Positions 1-6,279 of a stretch of 9,937 nucleotides of DNA are shown piece by piece (position 1 is the first letter of the stretch; every line of letters begins with the position of its first letter). The stretch spans positions 20,311-30,247 of the forward strand of contig DCJL01000015.1 in the NCBI GenBank assembly GCA_002320035.1, written 5' to 3'. The position numbers and the translations under genes are program-made. The notes under the pieces were generated by a model that saw only the letters and a list, made by a program, of their open reading frames with translations, made no database searches and was not told the origin of the DNA. Source of the stretch: Clostridiales bacterium UBA1701 (GTDB lineage: Bacteria; Bacillota; Clostridia; Oscillospirales; Oscillospiraceae).

Positions 1-11
1 TTCGGCAAGCG

Positions 12-29
12 TTTTTTGACAGTCTCAAA
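12..29 (+). repeat. TTTTTTGACA motif, left copy
   Basis: TTTTTTGACAGTCTCAAA lies directly before the left-edge hairpin. A close relative, TTTTTTGACAAGCTGAAA, lies at 9917-9934 on the minus strand, also followed by a hairpin. Fourteen of the 18 positions agree, with the differences confined to the middle. Confidence 0.35.
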
Positions 30-60
30 CCGGCTGCACTTCAGGCGCAGCCGGTTTTCT
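27..60. terminator. Hairpin terminator, probably bidirectional
   Basis: An 11-bp perfect stem (AAACCGGCTGC at 27-37 pairing with GCAGCCGGTTT at 47-57) encloses a 9-nt loop. On the plus strand it runs into TTTT C T GTTT, so it fits best as the terminator of a plus-strand gene whose end lies at or before the left edge; one frame has a TGA at 17-19, but too little is visible to call a gene. On the minus strand it is the first hairpin after the permease stop at 77, but there the U-rich part is mostly inside the stem, so termination from that side would be weaker. Confidence 0.65.
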
Positions 61-76
61 GTTTGGGACTCCCCCC

Positions 77-1282
77 TTATTTTTTCAGCTGGCGGGCCCA
101 GCTTTTCACAGCAAAGGGGAGGCAGAGCAGGCCCAGCACAACAGGCACGCTGATTAGCAGCCAGGGGGACCAGATATAAGCGCCGAAAAGATGATAGGTA
201 TTTGTCCGGAAGATGTCCGTGGGTGTGCCCACAAAGGGGATGAGATCCAGCAGCTTCTGCCCCCATAAGGGCAGGTATTGTCCCACGGCCATGGGCACAT
301 ATACCAGGGCGAGGCTCGCGATGAGCGCAATAAAGTTGCTCCGGCTGAGGGCGGATATGAGCAGGACCATACCGGCAAAGCCCAGCGAGGCCAGAAAAAC
401 GCAGGTATATTCATAAATTTCCGCCTGCAGCATGTTCATGGGCGCCACTGCTATGAGCTTGATCAGCTGCACAGGCTGATCCCAGCCGGATACACCGAAG
501 TATATGAGCTGAGCCGCCACCAGACCGGCCGCTGCCATGAAAAACAATTCCGCGGCAAAGGCCAGCGCAGCGCATAGCTTAGCGGCGGCAATTTTGCCGC
601 GGCCGTTTTTGGTGCTGCTTATCACATTACGGGTGCCCCAGCGCCACTCTTCAGAGAATACCGGAGAAAGGGTAATGGATAAAAACAGCGCCAGCACGAT
701 CCCCAGCTCCCCCGCGCTATTAAGTATGATGTACCAGCCCCTGACCCAGTTATAATGATATGGCTTGTCTGTTTTGGCGTCCAGAGAGAGAAGATATTCC
801 CGCTCGGCGCCTGTCTGGCTGTTCATATCCAAAAAATCGGAGAGCAGCGTGTCCCGCCGCGCATAAAAGCCGCTAAGCTTTTCCGGCGGCGCATAGTGGA
901 GTATGTTTCTCCAGTCCGAGTTGTCTGTAAGCTCCGGGTACAGGGTCCATATCCAGGTGTTCAACAGCTCGTAATCGGTAACGTAGTAGGCCGGGTATCC
1001 GTTTTCCGCATCAATGCGCTGAAAATCAGCCGTCATCGCCTGCACAGTTTCGTCGGTGAGGGCGCCGGCAAACTGTTCCGCGTATTTCTGCTGCGCCCGG
1101 ATGTTGTGGTAGCCGTCAAAATGAGTGCCATGCCCTGCTTCAGAATTTGGTGTGCCGAACTCCAGCCATTGAAAGGTCAAAAATCCGCCCAGCACCACCA
1201 CGTATAAAAAGCACAGCAAAACGCTCAGCCTGACGCTCCAGCGGCGCCATATTTTTTTGTGCTCCTGTCTGAACAGCTCCAT
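77..1282 (-). CDS. ABC-2 type transporter permease protein
   Basis: Predicted membrane subunit of an ABC exporter, 401 residues. The sequence shows one N-terminal helix (about 17-38), a long polar segment of about 145 residues (39-184) probably outside the membrane, then helices near 185-207, 235-262, 291-312, 315-335 and 371-393. After the second helix comes a cytoplasmic stretch (FSEEWRWGTRNVISSTKNGR, 209-228), typical of ABC-2 permeases just before the third helix. The start at 1282 is chosen because AGGAGG sits 5 nt upstream; a longer in-frame start at 1372 would run back into the ATPase gene and has no such site. It begins 1 nt after the ATPase stop (TGA-C-ATG), so the two are translationally linked and should form one transporter. 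The substrate cannot be read from sequence. The large external loop is a notable feature and could be a substrate or partner contact (inference). Confidence 0.85.
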   Translation of the reverse strand: MELFRQEHKKIWRRWSVRLSVLLCFLYVVVLGGFLTFQWLEFGTPNSEAGHGTHFDGYHNIRAQQKYAEQFAGALTDETVQAMTADFQRIDAENGYPAYYVTDYELLNTWIWTLYPELTDNSDWRNILHYAPPEKLSGFYARRDTLLSDFLDMNSQTGAEREYLLSLDAKTDKPYHYNWVRGWYIILNSAGELGIVLALFLSITLSPVFSEEWRWGTRNVISSTKNGRGKIAAAKLCAALAFAAELFFMAAAGLVAAQLIYFGVSGWDQPVQLIKLIAVAPMNMLQAEIYEYTCVFLASLGFAGMVLLISALSRSNFIALIASLALVYVPMAVGQYLPLWGQKLLDLIPFVGTPTDIFRTNTYHLFGAYIWSPWLLISVPVVLGLLCLPFAVKSWARQLKK

Positions 1283-1283
1283 G

Positions 1284-2156
1284 TCAGTCCTCCTTGTCGG
1301 TGGGAAAAAAGTAAAGATAGATATCCTCCAGCGTCGGCCTGCTGGGAATGGCCTCCGGACAGGGAGATTCATCGGAAATTACGCGCAGGTAAAGCCGGCC
1401 GCTCTCCCGGCGGAGATTTGCCACATTGAAGCGGCTCTCCCACTCAGGTACGCGCTTCTCTTCTACTGGGACTTCCCAGACCTTTCCCTCCGCCTGGGAC
1501 GCCAGCGCCTCCGGGCTGCCGTCAAGGAGAATGCCGCCGGCCTTCATCAAAAGCACCCTGTCCGCCGCAGACTCGACGTCTGAAACGATATGGGTTGAGA
1601 GCAGCACAAGCCTGTCGTTTGCAAGCTCGGAGAGCAGATTGCGCAGCCGCACCCGTTCTTTTGGATCAAGCCCGGCAGTGGGCTCGTCCAGTATGAGGAT
1701 CTCCGGCCTGTTCAGCAGCGCCTGGGCTATGCCCAGCCTCCGTTTCATTCCGCCGGAAAAGGTCTTTATCTTCTGCTTTGCGTTTTTAGAGAGACCCACA
1801 GTTTCCAGGAGCGCTGCGGAACGCCGCGCGGCCACGGACCGGGGAAGGCCCTTCAGTGCGGCGATATACAGCATGAATTCCCCGGCGGTATAGCCGGGAT
1901 AATAGCCAAAGTCCTGGGGAAGATAGCCCAGAAGATTCCGGTATTCCGGGCCAAGGGTAAAGATATCCCCGCCGTCAAGGCTTACGGAGCCGGAATCCGG
2001 CTCCAGTATGCCGCAGAGCATACGCATGAGCGTGGTTTTTCCCGCGCCGTTTGCGCCGAGCAGGGCGTGCATGCCGGGGCCCAGGGCAGCGCTCACATTG
2101 TCCACGGCGGCTTTGGCGCCGTAGCGCTTGCTTAAGCGGTCAAGCAATAATTCCAT
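1284..2156 (-). CDS. ABC transporter ATP-binding protein (exporter type)
   Basis: Nucleotide-binding subunit, 290 residues, expected to power the permease encoded next. All ATPase motifs are intact: Walker A GANGAGKT at 34-41, Q-loop glutamine 81 (YLPQDFG), signature FSGGMKRR at 133-140, Walker B LILDEP at 154-159 followed by the TAGLD D-loop, and the switch histidine at 189 (STHI). The last roughly 80 residues are a short accessory tail, without the long TOBE-type regulatory domain of sugar-import ATPases, so this is not the missing ATPase of the sugar importer in this window. The start at 2156 has an AAGGAAGGA site within the end of the preceding gene; an upstream in-frame ATG at 2207 would extend the protein into that gene and is disfavoured. 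The 17-nt overlap with the upstream gene points to coupled translation. It resembles ATPases of drug, lantibiotic and peptide export families, but substrate specificity is not visible. Confidence 0.9.
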   Translation of the reverse strand: MELLLDRLSKRYGAKAAVDNVSAALGPGMHALLGANGAGKTTLMRMLCGILEPDSGSVSLDGGDIFTLGPEYRNLLGYLPQDFGYYPGYTAGEFMLYIAALKGLPRSVAARRSAALLETVGLSKNAKQKIKTFSGGMKRRLGIAQALLNRPEILILDEPTAGLDPKERVRLRNLLSELANDRLVLLSTHIVSDVESAADRVLLMKAGGILLDGSPEALASQAEGKVWEVPVEEKRVPEWESRFNVANLRRESGRLYLRVISDESPCPEAIPSRPTLEDIYLYFFPTDKED

Positions 2157-2880
2157 AAATTTTTCCTTCCTTTCGTATCTCCAGCAGTAGCCATATCTCT
2201 CTGGCAAAAAAAGCGGCGGATATGAGAAACGCGGCCAGCCACAGCCCCAGCATGGACAGGCTGTACAATTCCGGCAGCCTCAGCGCCGTAATGCCCGCGA
2301 GGGCGCTTGCACCCACGCAGCCAATGATGCCGGCCTGCATGGTGTGGGCCCGGCGGGTCCTGGCGCACCAGAGCGTCAGCGAGACGCAGCAGATAAGCGG
2401 CACCACCGCGTACAAAACCAACTGAGTGAGATTTGCGCCGCAGTTGCTTTTCGTAAGCGTCAGCGCGATGACCACCGTCAGGCAGACAAGGTCGGCGGCT
2501 GCCGCAAGGATGAGCTTTGCCAGCATAAGCTCCGCACCGGAAAACATGGCGGCGGCCTCCAGCTCCCCCATTTTGCAGCAGCGGCCTTGCAGCAGCGAGG
2601 GCAGACAGGCCAGGGCGAAAAGCGGCGTGAAAAAAGGGATCACCCAAGGCGCACCCGCGAGGCTCAGTATTCCGGCGCAGATCAAGGCCAGCACCAGCCC
2701 GTGGAGCCCCCAGAGCCTGGGGCCGATATGGCGGAACACGGCGGAGAGAAATTGAAAAAAATCAATGCGCGGCTCCGCTGTGCCGCTGCTTATAATGGCA
2801 AAGCACAGGACCTTTGTTTCCTCCAGGCACCGAGGCACCGGAGCGGTGCGAAGGGCGGCTGTTATGTCCTTCTTTTTCAT
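2140..2880 (-). CDS. Polytopic membrane protein of unknown function
   Basis: Not a family I can name. The 246 residues form a polar N-terminal segment of about 55 residues followed by six likely membrane helices (near 57-75, 78-96, 119-142, 151-171, 182-200, 208-232). Between helices 2 and 3 lies an intracellular-looking stretch with CCKMGELEAA (101-110) leading into ELMLAKL, which recalls the coupling region of ABC-2 permeases. It could therefore be a second, divergent permease subunit. The alternative is a membrane partner or anti-sigma of the sigma factor encoded just upstream, since that slot in ECF operons is often taken by such a protein; no zinc-binding HxxxCxxC anti-sigma motif is seen. 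The start at 2880 overlaps the sigma stop as ATGA, with AAGGAG inside the last sigma codons. The much longer in-frame ATG at 3144 would cover most of the sigma gene and is rejected. Cysteines are frequent in the helices. Confidence 0.8.
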   Translation of the reverse strand: MKKKDITAALRTAPVPRCLEETKVLCFAIISSGTAEPRIDFFQFLSAVFRHIGPRLWGLHGLVLALICAGILSLAGAPWVIPFFTPLFALACLPSLLQGRCCKMGELEAAAMFSGAELMLAKLILAAAADLVCLTVVIALTLTKSNCGANLTQLVLYAVVPLICCVSLTLWCARTRRAHTMQAGIIGCVGASALAGITALRLPELYSLSMLGLWLAAFLISAAFFAREIWLLLEIRKEGKIYGIIA

Positions 2881-3377
2881 GGCGTCTCCTTTCTCATGAT
2901 GGCCAGTGCCAGCCGTACTCTGCTCTGAGCTGTCCTGGCCGGTACACCGGTGATCTGCGCGATCTCCCGGAAGCTCAGTTCCTCCCCGAAGCGGAGAAGC
3001 ACGGCCTCCCGCTGCTCCGGCGAAAGTTTTTTCAGCAGCCGTTCCGCCTGGTCCCGGTCGTCTATCCGGGACAGCTCCGGGTCCGCGCGGGAGAGCGCCT
3101 CGTCCAGTGCGGCGCAGGGCGGCCTTCTTGCCTGGTCTATGCAAAGGCGGCGGGCGATGGTATAGAGATAGGCTTTGAAGCTGCCGCGTATCTCATAGCG
3201 GGCCATATCCCGGAACACCCTGAAGAAGGTCTCCTGAGTCAGATCCTCGGCCAGGCTCAGATCGGGACACTGACGGGCGCAGTATCTGAGTATGGCTGCA
3301 TAGTAACGCGCCACGAGCCGGTCGGAGCTCTCCCGGTCACCGGATTTTATCCGCTTTATCAGCTCGTTGTCACCCAT
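2877..3377 (-). CDS. RNA polymerase sigma factor, ECF (sigma-70 family)
   Basis: A 166-residue alternative sigma factor that should direct RNA polymerase to a small regulon, most likely including its own operon (inference). Region 2 spans about residues 14-85 and includes the core-binding/-10 melting stretch AEDLTQETFFRVFR (43-56). Region 4 spans about 112-162, with LSPEQREAVLLRF (118-130) leading into the helix-turn-helix (FREIAQITGVPARTAQSRV, 136-154). There is no region 1.1 or region 3 and the length is normal for ECF factors. The start at 3377 has AAAGGAGG 7 nt upstream; an in-frame ATG at 3512 would give a non-conserved extension of 45 residues. It is the first gene of the four-gene minus-strand unit, so the downstream membrane protein and ABC pair are probably its targets or signalling partners. 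The ECF subgroup and the inducing signal cannot be determined here. Confidence 0.88.
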   Translation of the reverse strand: MGDNELIKRIKSGDRESSDRLVARYYAAILRYCARQCPDLSLAEDLTQETFFRVFRDMARYEIRGSFKAYLYTIARRLCIDQARRPPCAALDEALSRADPELSRIDDRDQAERLLKKLSPEQREAVLLRFGEELSFREIAQITGVPARTAQSRVRLALAIMRKETP

Positions 3378-3438
3378 GCCGCCGCCTCCTTTCACTTCTT
3401 TATAACGCTGCCCGGGCACAAAAGGATTAAACACCGGT

Positions 3439-3447
3439 ATTTTACCA
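3439..3447 (-). promoter_or_regulatory. Candidate extended -10 promoter for the sigma operon
   Basis: Read on the minus strand this is TGG-TAAAAT, a TGn extended -10 element. The transcript would start near 3432, about 55 nt before the sigma start codon. The hexamer 17 nt upstream (TGGGTG) is a poor -35 match, which extended -10 promoters tolerate. A promoter read by the ECF factor itself could also exist in this gap, but I could not identify one. Confidence 0.35.
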
Positions 3448-3570
3448 TATTTTAACGAAAGCACCCAGTAAATCAGCCGAAAACACCGGGCAAACCCTGT
3501 CATAATATACAAAGAAAGACGGAAAAATTAGGCAAGGCTCCAAACTTGCTCTGCCGCCGCGCAAATGCTG

Positions 3571-3599
3571 TTGACTTTGCGGGGGAGGATTGGTAATAT
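3571..3599 (+). promoter_or_regulatory. Strong sigma-A promoter of the lacI-sugar operon
   Basis: TTGACT (3571-3576) and TAATAT (3594-3599) are separated by exactly 17 nt, five of six matches to consensus in each hexamer. The start of transcription is expected near 3606, giving a leader of about 85 nt before the LacI-family gene. It is the only strong plus-strand promoter I see ahead of this five-gene set, so it may drive all of it. Confidence 0.75.
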
Positions 3600-3620
3600 C
3601 AGTACATAAGGAGCCGGAAT

Positions 3621-3646
3621 CGTTACCGGTAGCGTTGCCGGAAACG
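3621..3646. promoter_or_regulatory. Two adjoining LacI-family operators
   Basis: Two 14-bp near-palindromes share two bases: CGTTACCGGTAGCG (3621-3634) and CGTTGCCGGAAACG (3633-3646). Each has one mismatched position pair, both are centred on C-CG-G, and they agree with each other at 11 of 14 positions (CGTTRCCGGWARCG). Palindromes of this size with a central CpG are the usual target of LacI-family dimers, whose hinge helix inserts at that step. They lie about +16 to +41 from the predicted start, where bound repressor would block initiation or elongation. The regulator is encoded 45 nt downstream, so autoregulation is likely. Confidence 0.6.
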
Positions 3647-3690
3647 GTTTTTACCAAAAAATGCTAACGGGATGGGGGCTTTGACGAAAG

Positions 3691-4701
3691 ATGACGATAA
3701 AGGATATTGCCAAAGCCTGCGGGGTCAGCGTGAGCACGGTTTCTCGGGTTCTGAACAACCGGCCCGATGTGAGCGAATCCGTGCGGAGGCGGGTGCTGGC
3801 GGCGGTGGAGGCCAAGGGCTATATACCCAACAACAGCGCCAGGGATCTGGTCCGAAGCCGGACGGATGCCATCGGCGTCGTGGTGCGCGGCACGGGGAAT
3901 CTGTTTTTCTCCGCCATATTAAAAACCGTTTCCCGGGAAATTGACCGGGCGGGCTTTACCATGGTGCCGCATTTCATTGGCTCGGACGCGGACGAAGTGA
4001 AGGCCGGCGCCATTCTGGAACGGGAAAAAAAGCTCCGGGGCCTGCTTTTTCTGGGCGGCCGCTATGACTATACCCCCTCGGAGCTGGCGCTGGTGGGTGT
4101 ACCCTATGTGTGCTGCTCCTATACCAACTGCTTCGGCTCCCTGGACGCCGGGGACTATTCCTCCGTTTCCATTGACGACTATCTTACAGCCTACCGGGCG
4201 GTGGAGCGGCTGATTCAACTGGGCCACCGGCGCATTGCCGCAGTGGTTCCAAGCTGCAGCGACCGCTCCGTAAGCGAGCTGCGCTATAACGGCTACCGGG
4301 CCGCGCTGAAGGAGCATGGCGTAGAGTTTGATCCGGCCCTTCTGGCAGAAACCGGAGGCTGCTTTGAAATGCCCGCCACCTACCGGGGCATGTGCGGGAT
4401 CATTGAGCGGGGAGCGGACTTTTCCGCCGTTTTCACCATATCCGACACGATGGCCATCGCCGCCATCAAGGCATTGGAGGACAATGGCCGACGGGTACCG
4501 GAGGATTGCTCCGTAATCGCGATAGACGGCCTTCCTGTTTCGGAGTACACCATTCCCACCCTGACGACCATGGTCCAGCCAGCCGAGGAAATGGGCATGG
4601 AAAGTGTGAGCATATTATTGAAGATGCTGGAGGGCGCGCCCGCCCGGCATCTGCTGCTGGAGGCCAGGATTCGAGAGGGCGCCTCCATAAAACAAGTTTG
4701 A
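3691..4701 (+). CDS. LacI-family transcriptional regulator of the sugar operon
   Basis: A 336-residue sugar-responsive DNA-binding protein, normal length for the family. The N-terminus begins directly with the LacI helix-turn-helix (MTIKDIAKACGVSVSTVSRV, 1-20), with recognition-helix residues V14, S15 and R19 corresponding to the specificity positions of LacI. A hinge helix follows (NSARDLVRSR, 48-57; L53 is the likely minor-groove leucine). From residue 60 on it has the periplasmic-binding-protein fold that binds an effector, including the motif AIDGLPVSEYTIPTLTTM (about 277-294) before the last strand. The start is fixed by the family alignment; the ribosome binding site is weak (GGGGG about 12 nt upstream), consistent with low repressor levels. 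It lies 69 nt before the sugar-binding protein gene on the same strand, so it most likely controls uptake of the alpha-glucan handled by MalQ, with the sugar or a breakdown product as inducer (inference). A MalR-like role is plausible but not proven. Confidence 0.9.
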   Translation: MTIKDIAKACGVSVSTVSRVLNNRPDVSESVRRRVLAAVEAKGYIPNNSARDLVRSRTDAIGVVVRGTGNLFFSAILKTVSREIDRAGFTMVPHFIGSDADEVKAGAILEREKKLRGLLFLGGRYDYTPSELALVGVPYVCCSYTNCFGSLDAGDYSSVSIDDYLTAYRAVERLIQLGHRRIAAVVPSCSDRSVSELRYNGYRAALKEHGVEFDPALLAETGGCFEMPATYRGMCGIIERGADFSAVFTISDTMAIAAIKALEDNGRRVPEDCSVIAIDGLPVSEYTIPTLTTMVQPAEEMGMESVSILLKMLEGAPARHLLLEARIREGASIKQV

Positions 4702-4703
4702 TT

Positions 4704-4722
4704 TTCCGGCCATTGGCCCGAA
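4704..4722. repeat. 19-bp imperfect inverted repeat upstream of the binding protein
   Basis: TTCCGGCCATTGGCCCGAA is an inverted repeat with one mismatched pair and a single central base. It begins 3 nt after the LacI-family stop. It has no T-run, so it is unlikely to terminate transcription. It may be a protein-binding site or chance. A poor promoter-like pair (TTGATT 4698-4703, AAGATA 4721-4726) overlaps it. Confidence 0.3.
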
Positions 4723-4770
4723 GATACCGCCTCTAACGAGGAAAATTATTAAAAAGGAGAAAGTGTAAAA

Positions 4771-6105
4771 ATGAAAAAGATGATTGCTCTGCTTCTCTGC
4801 CTGGTAATGGTCTTTGCGCTCTGCGCCTGCGGCACGTCTGAGACTCCTGCTGCCAGCGAAGCGCCCGCCGCCAGCGAAGCCCCCGCCGAAGGGGCCGCCG
4901 GCTCCGTCTACTGGCTCAACTTCAAGCCCGAGTCTGATGGGGCGCTGCAGGACATCGCCAAGATGTACACAGAGGAGACCGGCGTTCCCGTGAAGGTTGT
5001 CACCGCTGCCTCCGGTACCTACAATGAAACGCTGACCGCCGAGATGGACAAGAGCGAGGCCCCCACCCTGTTTGTGGTCGGCAATACCGCCGCCGTTGAC
5101 ACCTGGGGCGACTACTGCCTGGACCTGACCGGAACCCCCGTTGCCGATGAGCTGAATACCGACGCCTACATGCTCTACGACGCCGACGGCAAGCTCTGCT
5201 CCATCGGCTACTGCTTCGAGTGCTACGGTATTATCGTTAACAAGGCGCTGCTGTCCCAGGCCGGCTACACCATTGAGGACATCACCAACTTTGAAACCCT
5301 GAAGGCCGTTGCCGAGGATATCCATGCCCGCGCCGGCGAGCTGGGCTTTGATGCCTTTACCTCCTCCGGCATGGACGACTCCTCCTCCTGGCGCTTCACC
5401 GGCCACCTTGCGAACCTTGAGTACTATTATGAGTCCGTGGACGATCCCGCTGCCTGGGAGCAGTGCCCCGCCGAGATCAAGGGCACCTATATGTCCAACT
5501 TTAAGAACCTGTGGGATCTCTATATTAACAACAGCGCCGTCAATCCTGCGGACCTTGCCAACGGCGGCTTTGACGCCAATGCTGAGTTTGCCAACGGCGA
5601 GGCTGTGTTCTATTCCAACGGCAACTGGGAGTGGTCCAGCCTGAGCGAAAAGGGCATGAAGGCGGAAGACCTGACCATGATCCCCTACTACTGCGGCGTT
5701 GAAGGCGAGGAGAAGGCCGGGCTGAACTGCGGCACTGAGAACTACTGGGCCGTCAACAACGAGGCTTCCGAGGAGGATATCCAGGCCACGCTGGACTTCA
5801 TGTACTGGCTCGTTACCGATCCTGAAGCTTCTGAGATCGCCGTCGGTACCTTCGGCGTCATGCCTTACAAGAACGCTGCCCAGTCCACCAACCCCTTCCT
5901 TGCCAACGCGGATGCCTACGCTGCCGCCGGCAACTATGTCATGCCCTGGGTCACCAACTTCCAGCCCAACGTGGATGCCTACCGTGCCGCCCTGGTTTCC
6001 GCCATGAACACCTATGACGCCGACCCCAGCGACGCGAACTGGGAACAGGTCGTCACTGCGTTTGTTGACGGCTGGGCCGTTCAGTATGCCGCCGCCAACG
6101 GCTGA
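4771..6105 (+). CDS. ABC transporter substrate-binding lipoprotein (CUT1), likely alpha-glucan oligosaccharides
   Basis: Extracellular sugar-binding protein of 444 residues anchored to the membrane by lipid. The signal peptide is short (KK, then a hydrophobic core), with a lipobox L17-C18-A19-C20 and C20 as the lipidated residue. A flexible linker (about 22-44) repeats Ala-Ser-Glu-Ala-Pro. The body reads as a family 1 solute-binding protein: an early strand YWLNFKPESDGALQDIAKMY (47-66), a conserved G-I-V-N-K hinge segment near 153-158, and aromatic residues through the second lobe (NGNWEWSS and nearby) suited to stacking on sugars. An AAAGGAG site precedes the ATG. The substrate is inferred from malQ in the same operon; the sequence alone does not separate maltodextrin from other oligosaccharides. 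The mature protein has seven cysteines besides C20 (116, 143, 148, 151, 232, 308, 320), unusually many. Codons end mostly in C or G, more so than in the permeases, consistent with high expression. Confidence 0.88.
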   Translation: MKKMIALLLCLVMVFALCACGTSETPAASEAPAASEAPAEGAAGSVYWLNFKPESDGALQDIAKMYTEETGVPVKVVTAASGTYNETLTAEMDKSEAPTLFVVGNTAAVDTWGDYCLDLTGTPVADELNTDAYMLYDADGKLCSIGYCFECYGIIVNKALLSQAGYTIEDITNFETLKAVAEDIHARAGELGFDAFTSSGMDDSSSWRFTGHLANLEYYYESVDDPAAWEQCPAEIKGTYMSNFKNLWDLYINNSAVNPADLANGGFDANAEFANGEAVFYSNGNWEWSSLSEKGMKAEDLTMIPYYCGVEGEEKAGLNCGTENYWAVNNEASEEDIQATLDFMYWLVTDPEASEIAVGTFGVMPYKNAAQSTNPFLANADAYAAAGNYVMPWVTNFQPNVDAYRAALVSAMNTYDADPSDANWEQVVTAFVDGWAVQYAAANG

Positions 6106-6164
6106 CAAGCTGGGGGCAGGATAATTCTGAGCAGAACTCAGGAAGAAAAACAATAGGAAAAGCA

Positions 6165-6201
6165 AAAGAACGGAGCGAGCCTGCCGCTCGCTCCGTTCTT
6201 T
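6165..6201 (+). terminator. Intercistronic hairpin between binding protein and permeases
   Basis: A perfect 16-bp stem (6165-6180 with 6186-6201) closes a CTGCC loop. It ends in TTCTTT and is then followed by AAAAAA, so the U-tract is short and lies within the stem. That makes it a partial terminator or an mRNA-stabilising 3' end for the binding-protein message rather than a full stop, since the permeases downstream show no strong promoter of their own. Such elements are known to raise binding protein above permease in sugar ABC operons (for example between malE and malF). Confidence 0.7.
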
Positions 6202-6266
6202 AAAAAATATATATCATGTTCGGGGCTGCATGAGGCCCTGATCTGTGTCACGGGATAAAAATAATC

Positions 6267-6271
6267 GGGAG
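6267..6271 (+). promoter_or_regulatory. Ribosome binding site deciding the first permease start
   Basis: GGGAG ends 8 nt before the ATG at 6280. It would overlap the alternative in-frame GTG at 6271, which therefore lacks a usable site. The ATG at 6280 is preferred. Confidence 0.6.
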
Positions 6272-6279
6272 TGAGCAAA

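Larger units (their letters stand above)
3378..3690. promoter_or_regulatory. Divergent intergenic control region
   Basis: This 313-base gap separates the minus-strand sigma operon from the plus-strand sugar operon. It contains a strong plus-strand promoter, two adjoining CCGG-centred near-palindromes just downstream of it, a weaker extended -10 candidate on the minus strand, and a third CCGG-centred near-palindrome over that candidate. The nonamer AAACACCGG occurs at 3429-3437 and 3481-3489. I see no convincing gene in it; a 7-codon frame at 3661-3684 lacks a ribosome binding site. Confidence 0.8.

Noticed and set aside
1284..2156. The minus-strand ABC ATPase as the partner of the sugar permeases
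   Set aside because: It is in a different operon, directly coupled to an ABC-2 permease, and lacks the long C-terminal regulatory domain of CUT1 ATPases.
2881..3144. Longer start for the six-helix membrane protein
   Set aside because: The extra 88 residues are Arg/Gly/Pro-rich shadow translation of the sigma gene. The ATG at 2880 has AAGGAG and a classic ATGA overlap.
3378..3512. 45-residue N-terminal extension of the sigma factor
   Set aside because: ECF region 2 begins just after the start at 3377, which has an AAAGGAGG site. The extension crosses the probable promoter.
3638..3655. Possible small attenuator in the lacI leader (CCG-GAAA-CGG followed by TTTTT)
   Set aside because: The stem is only three to four base pairs, and the same bases are better explained by the second operator palindrome.
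3661..3684. Seven-codon leader frame ahead of the LacI-family gene
   Set aside because: It has no ribosome binding site and no regulatory codon pattern.
4615..6165. 516-codon open frame on the minus strand across the binding-protein gene
   Set aside because: It is the mirror of a strongly codon-biased G+C-rich gene. Its translation is a low-complexity run of Gly/Val/His, while the plus strand gives a lipoprotein signal and a full binding-protein fold.
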